Part shown: in pieces, positions 35,160-44,183 of the stretch | Layout of the letters: every line of letters begins with the position of its first letter | Numbering within the stretch: the first letter of the stretch is position 1 | Assembly (NCBI GenBank): GCA_036734945.1 | Contig: DAIMXP010000013.1 | Coordinates: forward strand, 21,657 to 85,656 | Direction of reading: 5' to 3' | Source: UBA4733 sp036734945 | Lineage (GTDB): Bacteria; Chloroflexota; UBA4733 | Length of the DNA stretch: 64,000 nt | Notes under the pieces: generated by a model | What the model was told of the DNA's origin: nothing | Databases searched by the model: none | Seen by the model: the letters and a program-made list of their open reading frames with translations, nothing else | Program-made: the position numbers and the translations under genes

Positions 35160-36605
35160 TCAGTTCTGCCACTGGGCCAGGATCGGATCCACCTGCTGAA
35201 CGATCGCCTTCCCGACCTCGCTCGCCGTCTTTGCATTGTCGTACAGGTTCGCCAATTCCTTGCCGATCGCGCCCGACGCTTGCGTCCACATCGGCGTCTC
35301 CGGCGGCGTGACGGCGGTGCCGTTACCCGAAACGATGACATCGACAAACGCCTTGGTGCGCCCTACACCCTGGAAGGTGGGGTCGAGGTTATTGACGAGA
35401 TTGGGGCTATCGTACTGTGACTGGCGCGTGACTTCCGGCAAGCCGCGCGAAATCAGCTCTTCGGTACTGGTGATCCACTCCAGGAAGCGGTAGGAGGCCG
35501 CCTTGTCCTTGGAGGCCGCCGCGATCACTGCATTGTTGACGCCGCCGCCGGCCAGCTGGGCTACCGGCCCTTTTGGCACGCGCACCGCGTTCCACTTGAA
35601 GCTCATCCGGTCGCCCATTTGCTGGGCCAGTGTGCTATTGGTGTAGCCCATGGCCGACGTATTGGCCTGAAACATGGTGTTGCTGTCTTGCTTCTTCAGA
35701 GCTTCGTTGGTAGGAACGGCCTGTTGTTTGAAAATTAGATCCTGAAGGTGCTGCAACCCGGCGCTGGCCTCAGCGCTGTCGAGCAGACAGTGCTTCGCCG
35801 TGGAATCAGCCAGCTTGCCGCCGGCGCTGAGCACCCAACTCTGCCAGTCTCCCCGACACCCTCCCCATTGGGTCACGGTGGCCCCTTGCCGCTTGGTCAA
35901 CTTGACAGCGGCATCGGTGAACGTTTGCCAGGTCCAATCCGGCGTCGGCAGCGGTACACCGGCAGCCTGGAACATGTCTTCATTGTAATAGAAGAAGCTG
36001 CCGCCGCCGCTGAAGGGGAGACCGTAACGCTTGCCAAGAAAGACTCCGCTCTGTCGGAAGAGCGGAAAGAAGTCTTCCAAGTTGACAGTCTTTGAGGCCG
36101 CCGTGTAGCTGTCGATTGGGATGACCGTGTTCTTGCCAATGAGGTCGATGAACATGCTGGCAAACGTGTTCACCACGTCGGGTGCGACGCCGCCGGAGAT
36201 CATCGTCAGGATCTTCTGCTCCCACCCGGAGATGGGCGACCACTGGAAGGTCACCTGAACGTCACTGGTGCGTTTGTTGAACTCCGCCGTTGAGCGATCC
36301 CAGCCGCCCAACCACTTGACATCCACTGCCCAGGCCATGAAGGTAAGCTTCACTGGGCCAGCGCCTGGCGCCGTAGCGGCTGCGGCGCTTATCGCACTGG
36401 CGGTGGTGGGCGCCGGCCCGGCAGTAATCGTTGCCGAGGCAACAGCACTGGACACCGTCGTCGCCGCGCTGTTGGCGGCCGGCGGTGCGGCGGGCGCGGC
36501 ACCGCAGGCGGCAAGCAAGCCGACAGTGCCAGCACCGAGCAGCGCGCTGGCGTACCTTAAGAACCTGCGCCGGGGGATACACCGATCAGTGAGCAAAAGG
36601 GACAT
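35160..36605 (-). CDS. Sugar ABC transporter substrate-binding lipoprotein (SBP 4), intact
   Basis: 481 residues. Signal region RRRFLRYASALLGAGTVGLL followed by the lipobox LAAC near residue 34; the double Arg and FLR fit a Tat signal. Ala-rich linker, then the family 1 fold (VKLTFMAWAVDVKWLGGWDR; PFSGGGSFFYYNEDMFQAAG; GGCRGDWQSWVLSAGG). GAGGAG precedes the start. It is 16 bases upstream of the oxidoreductase gene and has no permease gene next to it. Confidence 0.92.
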   Translation of the reverse strand: MSLLLTDRCIPRRRFLRYASALLGAGTVGLLAACGAAPAAPPAANSAATTVSSAVASATITAGPAPTTASAISAAAATAPGAGPVKLTFMAWAVDVKWLGGWDRSTAEFNKRTSDVQVTFQWSPISGWEQKILTMISGGVAPDVVNTFASMFIDLIGKNTVIPIDSYTAASKTVNLEDFFPLFRQSGVFLGKRYGLPFSGGGSFFYYNEDMFQAAGVPLPTPDWTWQTFTDAAVKLTKRQGATVTQWGGCRGDWQSWVLSAGGKLADSTAKHCLLDSAEASAGLQHLQDLIFKQQAVPTNEALKKQDSNTMFQANTSAMGYTNSTLAQQMGDRMSFKWNAVRVPKGPVAQLAGGGVNNAVIAAASKDKAASYRFLEWITSTEELISRGLPEVTRQSQYDSPNLVNNLDPTFQGVGRTKAFVDVIVSGNGTAVTPPETPMWTQASGAIGKELANLYDNAKTASEVGKAIVQQVDPILAQWQN

Positions 36606-36718
36606 GGCTTGCTCCTCCCCTATTCAGCAGCATCGTTACTGCATGCGTTCGGCAACGGTACGGCCCTGAGCACGCTTCGGACATGGCCTCGTTGCCTTTC
36701 CTTCCACGACGCTTATTC

Positions 36719-38216
36719 CTATATCTGGGCCAGAATAGCGTTCGCCTGTGCAGTTGCTGTCGCGCAGGCGTCGTGCGCAGTGGTCTTCCCGGTCCAGACG
36801 GGTGCCAGGGCCGCGCTGATAGCGGCGGACGCCTTGGTGGCACCGAGCGGCACCGTCTGGGCGAGGCCGTCCTTGACCTTGAAGTCTGTCTCCAGTTGCG
36901 ACCAGCCCTCGGGATGGACGCCCGGCGTGAGCCACTTCTTCACGCCGTCGGTGGTGAGCAGGTCCGTATGACTCACGCCATAGAGACCAACCTTCACCAG
37001 TTGGATCTGGTAGGCATCAAGGTTCAAGTACTGGAAAAACTGCCACGCCTCGTCGTTGTGCGTGGTCTTGCTGTTGATGCCGGTGAGTGATGACTGCATA
37101 AGCGTCGCCGGCTGCTTCAACTTCGGGAGGACAGCCACGCCGAGTTTGAAGTTCAACTTGGCAAGGTCGAGCAAGGCCCAGTTACCGTCCATGATCATGC
37201 CGACTTTACCGGCCGCCAGCATTTTCCAGGCGTCTCCGCCCGCTGCCTTGAAGGCGGCGGCGTCCGGCGCCACGCGACTCTTGAGGGCGAGATCCGCGAC
37301 GGCCTGAATCGCCTCCACCGTTGCCGGCTGATCCAGCACATATTTGCCCGTGGCGGGGTCAACATCGCGGCCGCCGTTGGAGAGCGCGGCATACAGCCAG
37401 TCGCCGGTGGGGTAGTACACGCCCCACTGGGTCACCTGGTCACCTTGCCGCTTCGTCAGTTGCGCCCCAGCTTGGACAAACTGGTCCCAGGTCCAGGCTT
37501 TGGTGGGGTCGCTGGAAGGCGGCGTCACACCGGCTCCCTGCAGCACGTCGGCATTGTAATACAGGACCCCGAACTGAGCGCAGGAGCCGATGCCGTACCA
37601 CTTGCCGGCAACGGTGGAACGGTTGCGCTCGAACGGTTCAATAAAGTAGTCGGGGGTACCGATCAAGCGATCCTGGGCTATGTTTGCGGTGATGTCACGC
37701 AGTGCGCCGTTCTTTACCAGGCTCGGGTATGGCGTGGCCGACGTCTTGAAGACATCGGGAGCTGTGCCGGCGGCTATCAGCGATTGCAATTTGTTGTCGT
37801 AATCCTGCGGCACATTAGGAGTAGGCAACCTGGATGGTCGGGTTGCTTTGCATGAATACCGCGAGCACGTCGGTCGTCGCTTGTTTCTCCTGCTCCGAGT
37901 CCCAGGCCATGTAGCCCAGTTGCGTTGGGGCGGCTGCCACCTTGGTAGGAACAGCAGTGGCCGAAGTCGCGGTACTCGACACCGTTGCGGACGCCGCCGT
38001 TGAAGAATCCCTCACCGTCGCGGTCGCCGTGGTCGTAGCCACCGCTGCCGACGATGACGATACCGCCGTGGTCGGTGCAGCCGGCACGGACGCCGACGAT
38101 GCGGCTGGGCCGCAAGCAGCAAGCAAGGCGACGCCACCAACGGCGCCGCCCACTCCTCCGAGAAACGCGCGTCGTGACAGACGCCGGGATGCCGAGAGAA
38201 ACGCTATGCGAACCAT
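36719..38216 (-). pseudogene. Sugar ABC substrate-binding lipoprotein (SBP 5) with frameshift
   Basis: The N-terminal part (SRRLSRRAFLGGVGGAVGG, lipobox LLAAC, linker, TQLGYMAWDSEQEKQATTDV) ends at a TAA at 37817-37815. The body continues one base out of frame (PNVPQDYDNKLQSLIAAGTA and on). Removing one base near 37818-37824 gives QVAYPNVPQDYDNKLQ. AAGGAGG precedes the ATG at 38216. Rest of the fold is complete (GKVGMIMDGNWALLDL). Confidence 0.85.
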
Positions 38217-38271
38217 CGCTGGGACCTCCTCCTTGAGTTACTTCAACACGCAATTTCATGTGCCGCTGAAG

Positions 38272-38339
38272 CGGGCAGTAACGACGCCCGTCAGGACGGC
38301 AGTCCTGCCTTTGGGCCGGGGGCGCCCCCTGGCCCCAAA
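38272..38339. repeat. Cluster of three hairpins between an oxidoreductase and SBP 5
   Basis: In order: CGGGC..GCCCG (38272-38290), CAGGAC..GTCCTG, and a large stem TTTGGGCC..GGCCCCAAA with a GGGGGCGCCCCC centre (38310-38339, one bulge). It lies 33 bases after the stop of the oxidoreductase on the minus strand. It may end that transcript or be a dispersed palindrome. Confidence 0.65.
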
Positions 38340-38371
38340 GTCGCGGCACTGCGCCCCCACCGTAGCACCTG

Positions 38372-39487
38372 CTACAGTGTGATCCATTGCCCTTCCGGCT
38401 GAGCGTAGGCCCCGTACCAGCGCAGCAGCGCCAGCGCGTCGCCCAGGCCCGCCTTCGCGGGCGGTGTGTTACCCAGCACGCTCTCGCAAAACGCCAGCAC
38501 TTCCGGGGCGTAGCCAAGCAAGAAGAGACCTTTGTTGGAGAGCTGGCCGAGGGAGAACTCCGGCTCCCAAACGAGCGGCGCGCCCTCGTCGGGGCCGATG
38601 TAGTTCGGCTGCCGGCCGTAGCCGCCCGGCCCGCGTCGGCCGGGACGGTAGTAGGTCAGCTTGATGCCGTTTTCCACCACCACGTTGGCGCCGGTACCGA
38701 TGACTTCCAACCGCTCCAAAGGGCTCGTGCCGGACTGGCCGCCAACAAGTTGCAGCGTCCCGATTCCGCCCTGGCGAAAGCGCAGTGTCGTGATACTCGC
38801 TTTGGAGCGCGGCTCCCAGGCGTAGTGCAGCGCCGCCACCTCTCCCATGACGTAGTGGATGATCGAAGCGGGGTGGAAGAGGTGGTCGAGGAAGCCCAGC
38901 ATGGCTTTCCGATCCTGGCGCAGTTCCGGGGCAGGCAAGGTCTGCGGATAGCGGGCGTAGATGGAACTGAGTTGACCGAACTCGGGCCGCAGGGTGATGG
39001 CTTTAACTTTGGCGATTGCCGGGAAGAACATCTTCTTGAAGCCGACCTGGACAAACTTGCCGGTCTGCTGCTCCACAGCCATCATCTGTTGGATTTCGGC
39101 GACGCTGGAGGCCGGCGGCTTTTCGATCCAGGCGTGGGCGCCGGCTTGCATGGCGTCGCAGGCGATCTGAGGATAGCGGGGCCGGCTCTGCTCGTCGTAG
39201 TTGGTCACCACAAAAACGGCGTCGAGTTGCTCATGCTCCAGCATGGCCGTATGGCTGGCATAGGCGTGGGCGGCGCCAAACTCGCGAGCGTAGACTTTGG
39301 CCCGCTCCAGGTCGTAGTCGCAGACGGCCACCAGATCGACCGGCGCGTAGCGCAGCGCCGGGTAGACGTTGCGGAAGGCGTGGCCGCCGCAGCCGACGAA
39401 GCCGGCCCGCAGCCGCCGCGCATACTCGAAGTTGTAGCGCAACGGCTCGTTAGTAAGGCGCTCGTTATCCCCTGCTGGTCCGCTCAT
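38372..39487 (-). CDS. Gfo/Idh/MocA family oxidoreductase, copy 3
   Basis: 371 residues. Rossmann start LRAGFVGCGGHAFRNVYPAL, then VAVCDYDLERA, and AWIEKPPASSVAEIQ, the EKP motif with catalytic Lys. The C-terminal domain has GFLDHLFHPASIIHY with conserved Asp and His. Longer than copies 1 and 2 and with a different substrate domain, so probably a different sugar. It is the first gene of the minus-strand sugar region and is divergent from the GntR gene. Confidence 0.9.
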   Translation of the reverse strand: MSGPAGDNERLTNEPLRYNFEYARRLRAGFVGCGGHAFRNVYPALRYAPVDLVAVCDYDLERAKVYAREFGAAHAYASHTAMLEHEQLDAVFVVTNYDEQSRPRYPQIACDAMQAGAHAWIEKPPASSVAEIQQMMAVEQQTGKFVQVGFKKMFFPAIAKVKAITLRPEFGQLSSIYARYPQTLPAPELRQDRKAMLGFLDHLFHPASIIHYVMGEVAALHYAWEPRSKASITTLRFRQGGIGTLQLVGGQSGTSPLERLEVIGTGANVVVENGIKLTYYRPGRRGPGGYGRQPNYIGPDEGAPLVWEPEFSLGQLSNKGLFLLGYAPEVLAFCESVLGNTPPAKAGLGDALALLRWYGAYAQPEGQWITL

Positions 39488-39592
39488 ACTGTCGTGGCCT
39501 TCTCTCCTTCAGCGTTGCCCAGACCTGGGCGGCCCGGCGCTGCGCATCCAGGAACGCTTGGCCTGCCGATGCTGTCATCGGCATTTGGCATT

Positions 39593-39603
39593 ATACAGTG
39601 TAT
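39593..39603. promoter_or_regulatory. Palindrome ATACAGTGTAT, candidate GntR operator
   Basis: A perfect 11-base palindrome 39 bases upstream of the GTG start of the GntR/FCD gene, in the gap shared with the divergent oxidoreductase gene. GntR/FCD regulators often bind short GTAT/ATAC palindromes and control themselves and divergent catabolic genes. Confidence 0.45.
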
Positions 39604-39641
39604 TGGGTACCATGGCAAGAGATGATGAGAAAGGGCTTGCC

Positions 39642-40352
39642 GTGATCGGTATTGAACGCATCACTTTAAACGAACGCGTCTATCAGCGGTTGCGCAGTTC
39701 ACTCGCCGGCGGCAAGCTCATGCCGAGCAGCCGCCTGGACGAAGAGACGCTGGGGCGCGAACTGGGCGTCAGTCGCACGCCGATTCGGGAAGCGATCGGC
39801 AAGCTGACCAAAGAGGGCTTCGTGGAGTACCGCCCCTACCAGGGCAACTTCGTGCGCTCCTTCTCCGCAGCGCAAGTCGACGATCTCTATACGGTGCGCC
39901 AGGCCTTAGAATCGCTTGCGGTGCGTCTGGCCGTTCCCAGGCTCAGCGATGCGGATATTCGGCGCCTGATCGCCATCCTCCAGGAGGCTGAGACGGCCCT
40001 GGAGCGAGGCGACATTTCGGCCTATGGGGCGGCCGACCGCCAGTTCCACCGGGCGATTGCCGAGTACAGCGGGAACGAGACGCTGATCGAAAGTCTGGAC
40101 CGCCTGAGCGTGCAGGTGCAAATCATCGGCACCGTGGCCAATCACGACCCTGGTGTCGTCGCGCGCACAGCCAGTGAGCGGCCGCGGATCGTCGCGGCGC
40201 TGGCCGCCCGCGATGCTGAGCGTGCCGCCGCCCTGATGGCGGAACATATCAATGGCGTCCGGGAGGCAGTGGTCGGTCAACTGGAGCAGGCGGCCGGATC
40301 AGCCGAGCAGCGCCTACCCGGCAGCGTCACGGCGGCGATTCCGTCAATATAG
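39642..40352 (+). CDS. GntR-family regulator, FCD (FadR) subfamily
   Basis: Winged-helix domain first (LNERVYQRLRSSLAGGKLMP; LGVSRTPIREAIGKLTKEGF), then the all-helical FCD ligand domain (YTVRQALESLAVRLA; DRQFHRAIAEY; HINGVREAV) with the conserved Asp/Arg and His metal-site residues. Start chosen at GTG 39642, six bases after AAAGGG; an ATG at 39612 is possible but sits too close to the probable promoter. FCD regulators sense organic acids or sugar acids. It is likely the regulator of the adjacent divergent sugar genes and of the following cupin gene. Confidence 0.9.
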   Translation: MIGIERITLNERVYQRLRSSLAGGKLMPSSRLDEETLGRELGVSRTPIREAIGKLTKEGFVEYRPYQGNFVRSFSAAQVDDLYTVRQALESLAVRLAVPRLSDADIRRLIAILQEAETALERGDISAYGAADRQFHRAIAEYSGNETLIESLDRLSVQVQIIGTVANHDPGVVARTASERPRIVAALAARDAERAAALMAEHINGVREAVVGQLEQAAGSAEQRLPGSVTAAIPSI

Positions 40353-40392
40353 CCGACAGTCGTTTCGCAAAATAAGTGTAAGAGGAACAGCA

Positions 40393-40791
40393 ATGAGCAT
40401 GGGCCAGCAAACGACCGAACAGGCGAGCCCGGTAGTGGCGGTCAAACATGACGCGCAGTACGAGATCCCCTGGGGCTTTATGCAGTGGCTCTGCAGCGGG
40501 GCGCAGTTTGCGGACGCCCAACAGACGTTCGGCTACGTTGAGATCAACCCTGGAGAGAAGAACCCGCGTCACTTGCACCCGAACAGCGACGAGGTGCTCT
40601 TTCTCCTGGAGGGTGAGCTCGACCACTGGATCGACGACCAGGTATTCCACCTGACGCAAGGGATGGCCATCCATATTCCCCAGGGCGCCGAACACGATGC
40701 GCGCAACACCGGCAGCACCGTCGCGCGCATGGTGGTCGCCTACCCTACCGCCGACCGCCAGGTCGTGATGTGTGAGGTGGGTCAGGAATAG
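40393..40791 (+). CDS. Cupin-domain protein next to the GntR gene
   Basis: 132 residues, one cupin barrel: PGEKNPRHLHPNSDEVLFLL (His-x-His and Glu motif) and HIPQGAEHDARNTG. GAGGAA precedes the ATG, and the gene begins 40 bases after the regulator's stop, so it is probably in the same transcript. Likely a small sugar-binding or isomerase protein in the pathway controlled by GntR. Confidence 0.88.
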   Translation: MSMGQQTTEQASPVVAVKHDAQYEIPWGFMQWLCSGAQFADAQQTFGYVEINPGEKNPRHLHPNSDEVLFLLEGELDHWIDDQVFHLTQGMAIHIPQGAEHDARNTGSTVARMVVAYPTADRQVVMCEVGQE

Positions 40792-40807
40792 AGTCGCATC
40801 CCCGGCA

Positions 40808-43397
40808 TCACAGCCGCGGGTCCACCGGCTCGCTCTCCAGCGCCAGCACGCCGAAGACGCACTCGTGGACCCGGCGCAGCGGCTCCTGACGCACGAAGCG
40901 CTCCAGCGCTTCCACACCCAGCGCGAACTCGCGGAGGGCCAGTGACCGCTTGGCCCCCAGCGCACGGGAACGCAGGCGCTCCAGATGCTCGGGCGCGCTG
41001 TATTCGGGACCGTAGATGAGGCGCAGGTACTCCGGTCCCCGGCACTTCACGGCCGGCTGCACCAGGCGCTGCTTGCCGCCGCGACTGATGAATTTGGAGC
41101 GGCTTGACCACCATCCCCTCGCCGCCGGACGCGGTGAGCGCCTCCCACCAGCCGATGCCCAACTCCTGGCTCGCTGTGTCCGTGACATCGACCGCCTGGT
41201 AGGCCGTGGACAAAAAGAGCGTAGCATCGGCCTGGCAAAGCCGTTCCAGCGTCTGCAGATGCCAGAGGTGATCCTTGTCGGTGTGGACGGCTCCCTCGCT
41301 CGCCAGCAGGTGGAACGGGGCCAGCTTCAGGTCGGCCAGCGATTCGACCGGCCAGCAGTAGCGGCGGTAGGCGTCGATATAGCGACTCGCCATGTCGGCG
41401 CGGTCGCTATAGCGCTGCAAGAGCGCTGTCACCTCCGCGCCGCGCTGTGCAGCCTGGGCCAGGGCGTCCACTGCCTGCGCCAGCACCACACGGGCCGCCG
41501 TGCCGACCGGGGCATACTGCCGGCGCAGGAGGTCCTGGGCCTTGGCCGACCAGGGCAGCAGTTCGCAGTCCAGGCAGACCCAGTCTGTCGCCAGCTCAGC
41601 CCAGAGGTTGGCCTGCGCCAGCCCCGTCTGCACCTTTGCCAGCAGCACCGCCTCCAGGGCGGCATCGTCGAAGAAGCGGCGACCGGTGCGCGTGTAGCAG
41701 ATGCCGATACCGGCGTCTAAGCCAAAACGGCGTTGAGCGGCAGCCTCGTCCTGGCAGACGATCACCACGGCGCGCGAGCCCATGTGCTTCACTTCGCAGA
41801 CGACCTGGGCAACGCCCTGGCTGCGATAGTAGGCGAAAGCCTCCGCCGGGTGTTCCAGCAGCCCCGGCATGCTACTGGTCTCCGGCGGCGACATCGTCGG
41901 CGGCAGGTAGATCAGCCAGCGCGGATCGATGGCAAAGTGGCTCATCACTTCCAGCGCCGTCATAGCGCGCGGCTCCGGAATGGTGACGTTGCCCAACAGC
42001 GTCGTGGCCACCAGCCGCTTGCCGGTGACATCCTCCAGGTCCAGCAGGTCGTCGTGCTGCTGCTGCGCGCTGAATGCGGCAGCGGGCATGATCGCCGGCA
42101 AGAAGGGACGCACCGGCTCGGCATAGACACGGGCCGCCGGGACAGACACCAGTTCCCGCTCCGGGTAGCGCAGGGCGGTCAGCCGGCCGCCGAAGACGCA
42201 GCCGGTGTCGATGTTGATCGTGCCGTTCAGCCATTCCGGCACCGGCACCGGCGTGTGGCCGTAGATCACCAGCGCCTTACCCCGATAATCGGCAGCCCAG
42301 TTGTAGCGCACCGGCAGGCCGAACTCGTCAGTTTCGCCGGTTGTCTCGCCGTACAGGGCGAACTCCCTCACCTCGCGCGAGCCGCGCCCCTGCATCGCCT
42401 CCTTCATCCCGGCGTGCACGACGACCAGCTTGCCGCTGTCGAGCACGTAGTGGCTGATCAGGCCATCCAGGAAGTCAGCGATCGCCGCACCCGTGGCTGC
42501 ACGCTGTTCCGCCGGTAGCGCCTCCAGTTCCGCCAGGCTCTGTTGCAGGCCGTGGGTGACCTGCACGTCGCGGCCGCGCAGCTTGCGCAACAGTTTGCTG
42601 TCGTGGTTGCCGGGTAGGCAGAAGGCGCTGCCGGCGCTGACCATGTTGCGCACCAGGGCGAGGGTGGCGAGCACCCGGGGACCGCGGTCAACCAGATCGC
42701 CCAGGAAAATCGCGCGGCGGCCCTGCGGATGGCGGAAAACCGGTCCGCTCAGCGCTCCTTCGCCGGCCGTCTCCGCCGGCTCGTAGCCCAGCGCCGCCAG
42801 CAGCGCCGTCAACTCCGCGCAGCAGCCATGCACGTCGCCGATGATGTCGAACGGTCCGTGCTCGCTGCGACGGTCGGTATATAAGGGCTGGCGTTCGATG
42901 ACGGCGGCGTCCACCTCCTCAACCGAGTGCAGCACCGACACATACCGGAAACCTTCGCGCTGCAGGTAGCGCAGGGAGCGGCGCATCTGCTCGTGCTGGC
43001 GGCGGACGACGTGCGGTCCGAAATCGCGCTCCGGCCGTAGCCGGTTGCGTTCCAGGCAGAGGCGCTCCGGCAGGTCGAAGACGATGGCGACGGGCAGGCA
43101 GTGGTAGCGGCGGGCCAGGGCGACCAGCGGCTGGCGCGCTTCCGGCTGCACATTGGTAGCGTCAATCACCGTGAGCCGGTCCCGCTCCAGGCGCTTCGCC
43201 GTTAGGTAATGCAGCACGTCGAAGGCATCGGTCGTCGCCGCGAGGTCGTTCTCGTCGTCGGACACCAGGCCCCGGCAAACATCGGAGGAGATCACCTCGG
43301 TCGACCGAAAGTGCCGGCGAGCGAAGCTGGACTTGCCGGAGCCGGAGGGACCGATGAGGACGACCAGGGAGAGGTCGGGGATGGCGAGGGCGGTCAC
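40808..43397 (-). pseudogene. pnkp: Polynucleotide kinase-phosphatase Pnkp (RNA repair), frameshifted near the 3' end
   Basis: Three domains as in bacterial Pnkp: 5' kinase with P-loop GPSGSGKSSFARRHF; metallophosphatase with DIIGDVHGC, GDLVDRGP and GNHDSK; and an adenylyltransferase with nucleotidyl Lys in CEVKHMGSRAV. It heals and, with Hen1, seals cleaved RNA ends. At about 41096 one surplus C shifts the frame: joining the two frames gives GGEGMVVKPLKFISRGGKQR and a normal end to residue 862. GTG start overlaps the PIN gene stop by four bases. Apart from the indel the gene looks under selection, so read error is quite possible. Confidence 0.88.
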
Positions 43398-43837
43398 GTA
43401 TTGGTCGACAGTTCAGCCACCTGGTGTACCCAGGGAAGTGACGGTTGCACGGCTCGTGCTAACCGCGCGTCAGCCGTCCAGAACTCCGCATCCAGGCGCT
43501 CAGCCAGGGCCAGATAGTGGGCATCGTAGGTCGCCGGCAGGGCAAACCGCTCCGCCATCCGTTTCGCGGCCAGGTGCAAGGCGGCGTCGCCGTGCAGTTG
43601 AATCGGAATCGCCAGAGCGGCATCCAGGGCAAGGCGTGCCGCCGTTGCACTCAGCAAGCCGGCACGCTGAGATCGATGGATGACGTTTGTCACCTCATAA
43701 TACAACAGGGTCGGAGCCGCGATACTGCGTTGCGTGTCGCGCCAGCGTTGCCAAAGACCGCGCACCGGTGCATCGTCCGGGTAGGCGACCAGCCTGATCA
43801 CCAGTCCGGCATCAGTGCATGTCCATGCGTTGGGCAT
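43394..43837 (-). CDS. PIN-domain toxin (VapC type) inside the RNA-repair operon
   Basis: 147 residues: TDAGLVIRLVAYPDDA (first acidic residue), YYEVTNVIHR (Glu), YDAHYLALAERLDAEFWTAD (Asp and Asp) give the four-acid PIN active site. Starts at 43837 with GAGGAG three bases upstream, overlapping the antitoxin gene by 26 bases. Its stop overlaps the GTG of pnkp. VapC toxins cut tRNA or rRNA; the position next to RNA-end repair enzymes is notable. Confidence 0.88.
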   Translation of the reverse strand: MPNAWTCTDAGLVIRLVAYPDDAPVRGLWQRWRDTQRSIAAPTLLYYEVTNVIHRSQRAGLLSATAARLALDAALAIPIQLHGDAALHLAAKRMAERFALPATYDAHYLALAERLDAEFWTADARLARAVQPSLPWVHQVAELSTNT

Positions 43838-44117
43838 CCCGCTCCTCTCGCATCTGATCAATGAGCTCCTCGGCAGAAGGCAGTTGTCGACCATCCAACT
43901 CTCCTTGAATTCGGTGGCGGGACCGATCGGCGAGTGCCAGCCAATCATCTTGCTGCCTATTTCCGACACTGAGGCGGTCGTGCTCCCGAACAGACAGGAT
44001 GACCACCTGCGGCTTGCCACTGCGCTCAACGATGACTGTCTCGTCCAGTTCAGCCACGCGTCCCATAATCTCGCCGAAGTGAATCCGCGCTTCGGTTGCG
44101 CTCACTCTACGTCCCAT
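43812..44117 (-). CDS. PHD/YefM-type antitoxin
   Basis: 101 residues. The N-terminus RRVSATEARIHFGEIMGRVA, then TVIVERSGKPQVVILS, is the DNA-binding fold of the Phd/YefM family. The C-terminal tail (EELIDQMREERDAQRM) probably wraps the toxin. It lies 66 bases downstream of hen1 on the same strand and overlaps the PIN toxin gene, forming a module inside the repair operon. It should bind its own promoter if one exists within the hen1 gap. Confidence 0.88.
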   Translation of the reverse strand: MGRRVSATEARIHFGEIMGRVAELDETVIVERSGKPQVVILSVREHDRLSVGNRQQDDWLALADRSRHRIQGELDGRQLPSAEELIDQMREERDAQRMDMH

Positions 44118-44183
44118 CGTACTCCCTCGTTTGATTAATCAATCGGAATTTTGTCAGTATAGCGGGCGCGGCCAGCCGATGCA

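Noticed and set aside
32715..41102. Programmed ribosomal frameshifting as an explanation of the split genes
   Set aside because: The shift sites have no slippery heptamer with a downstream stimulator, differ between genes and have both signs (+1 and -1), so random indels fit better.
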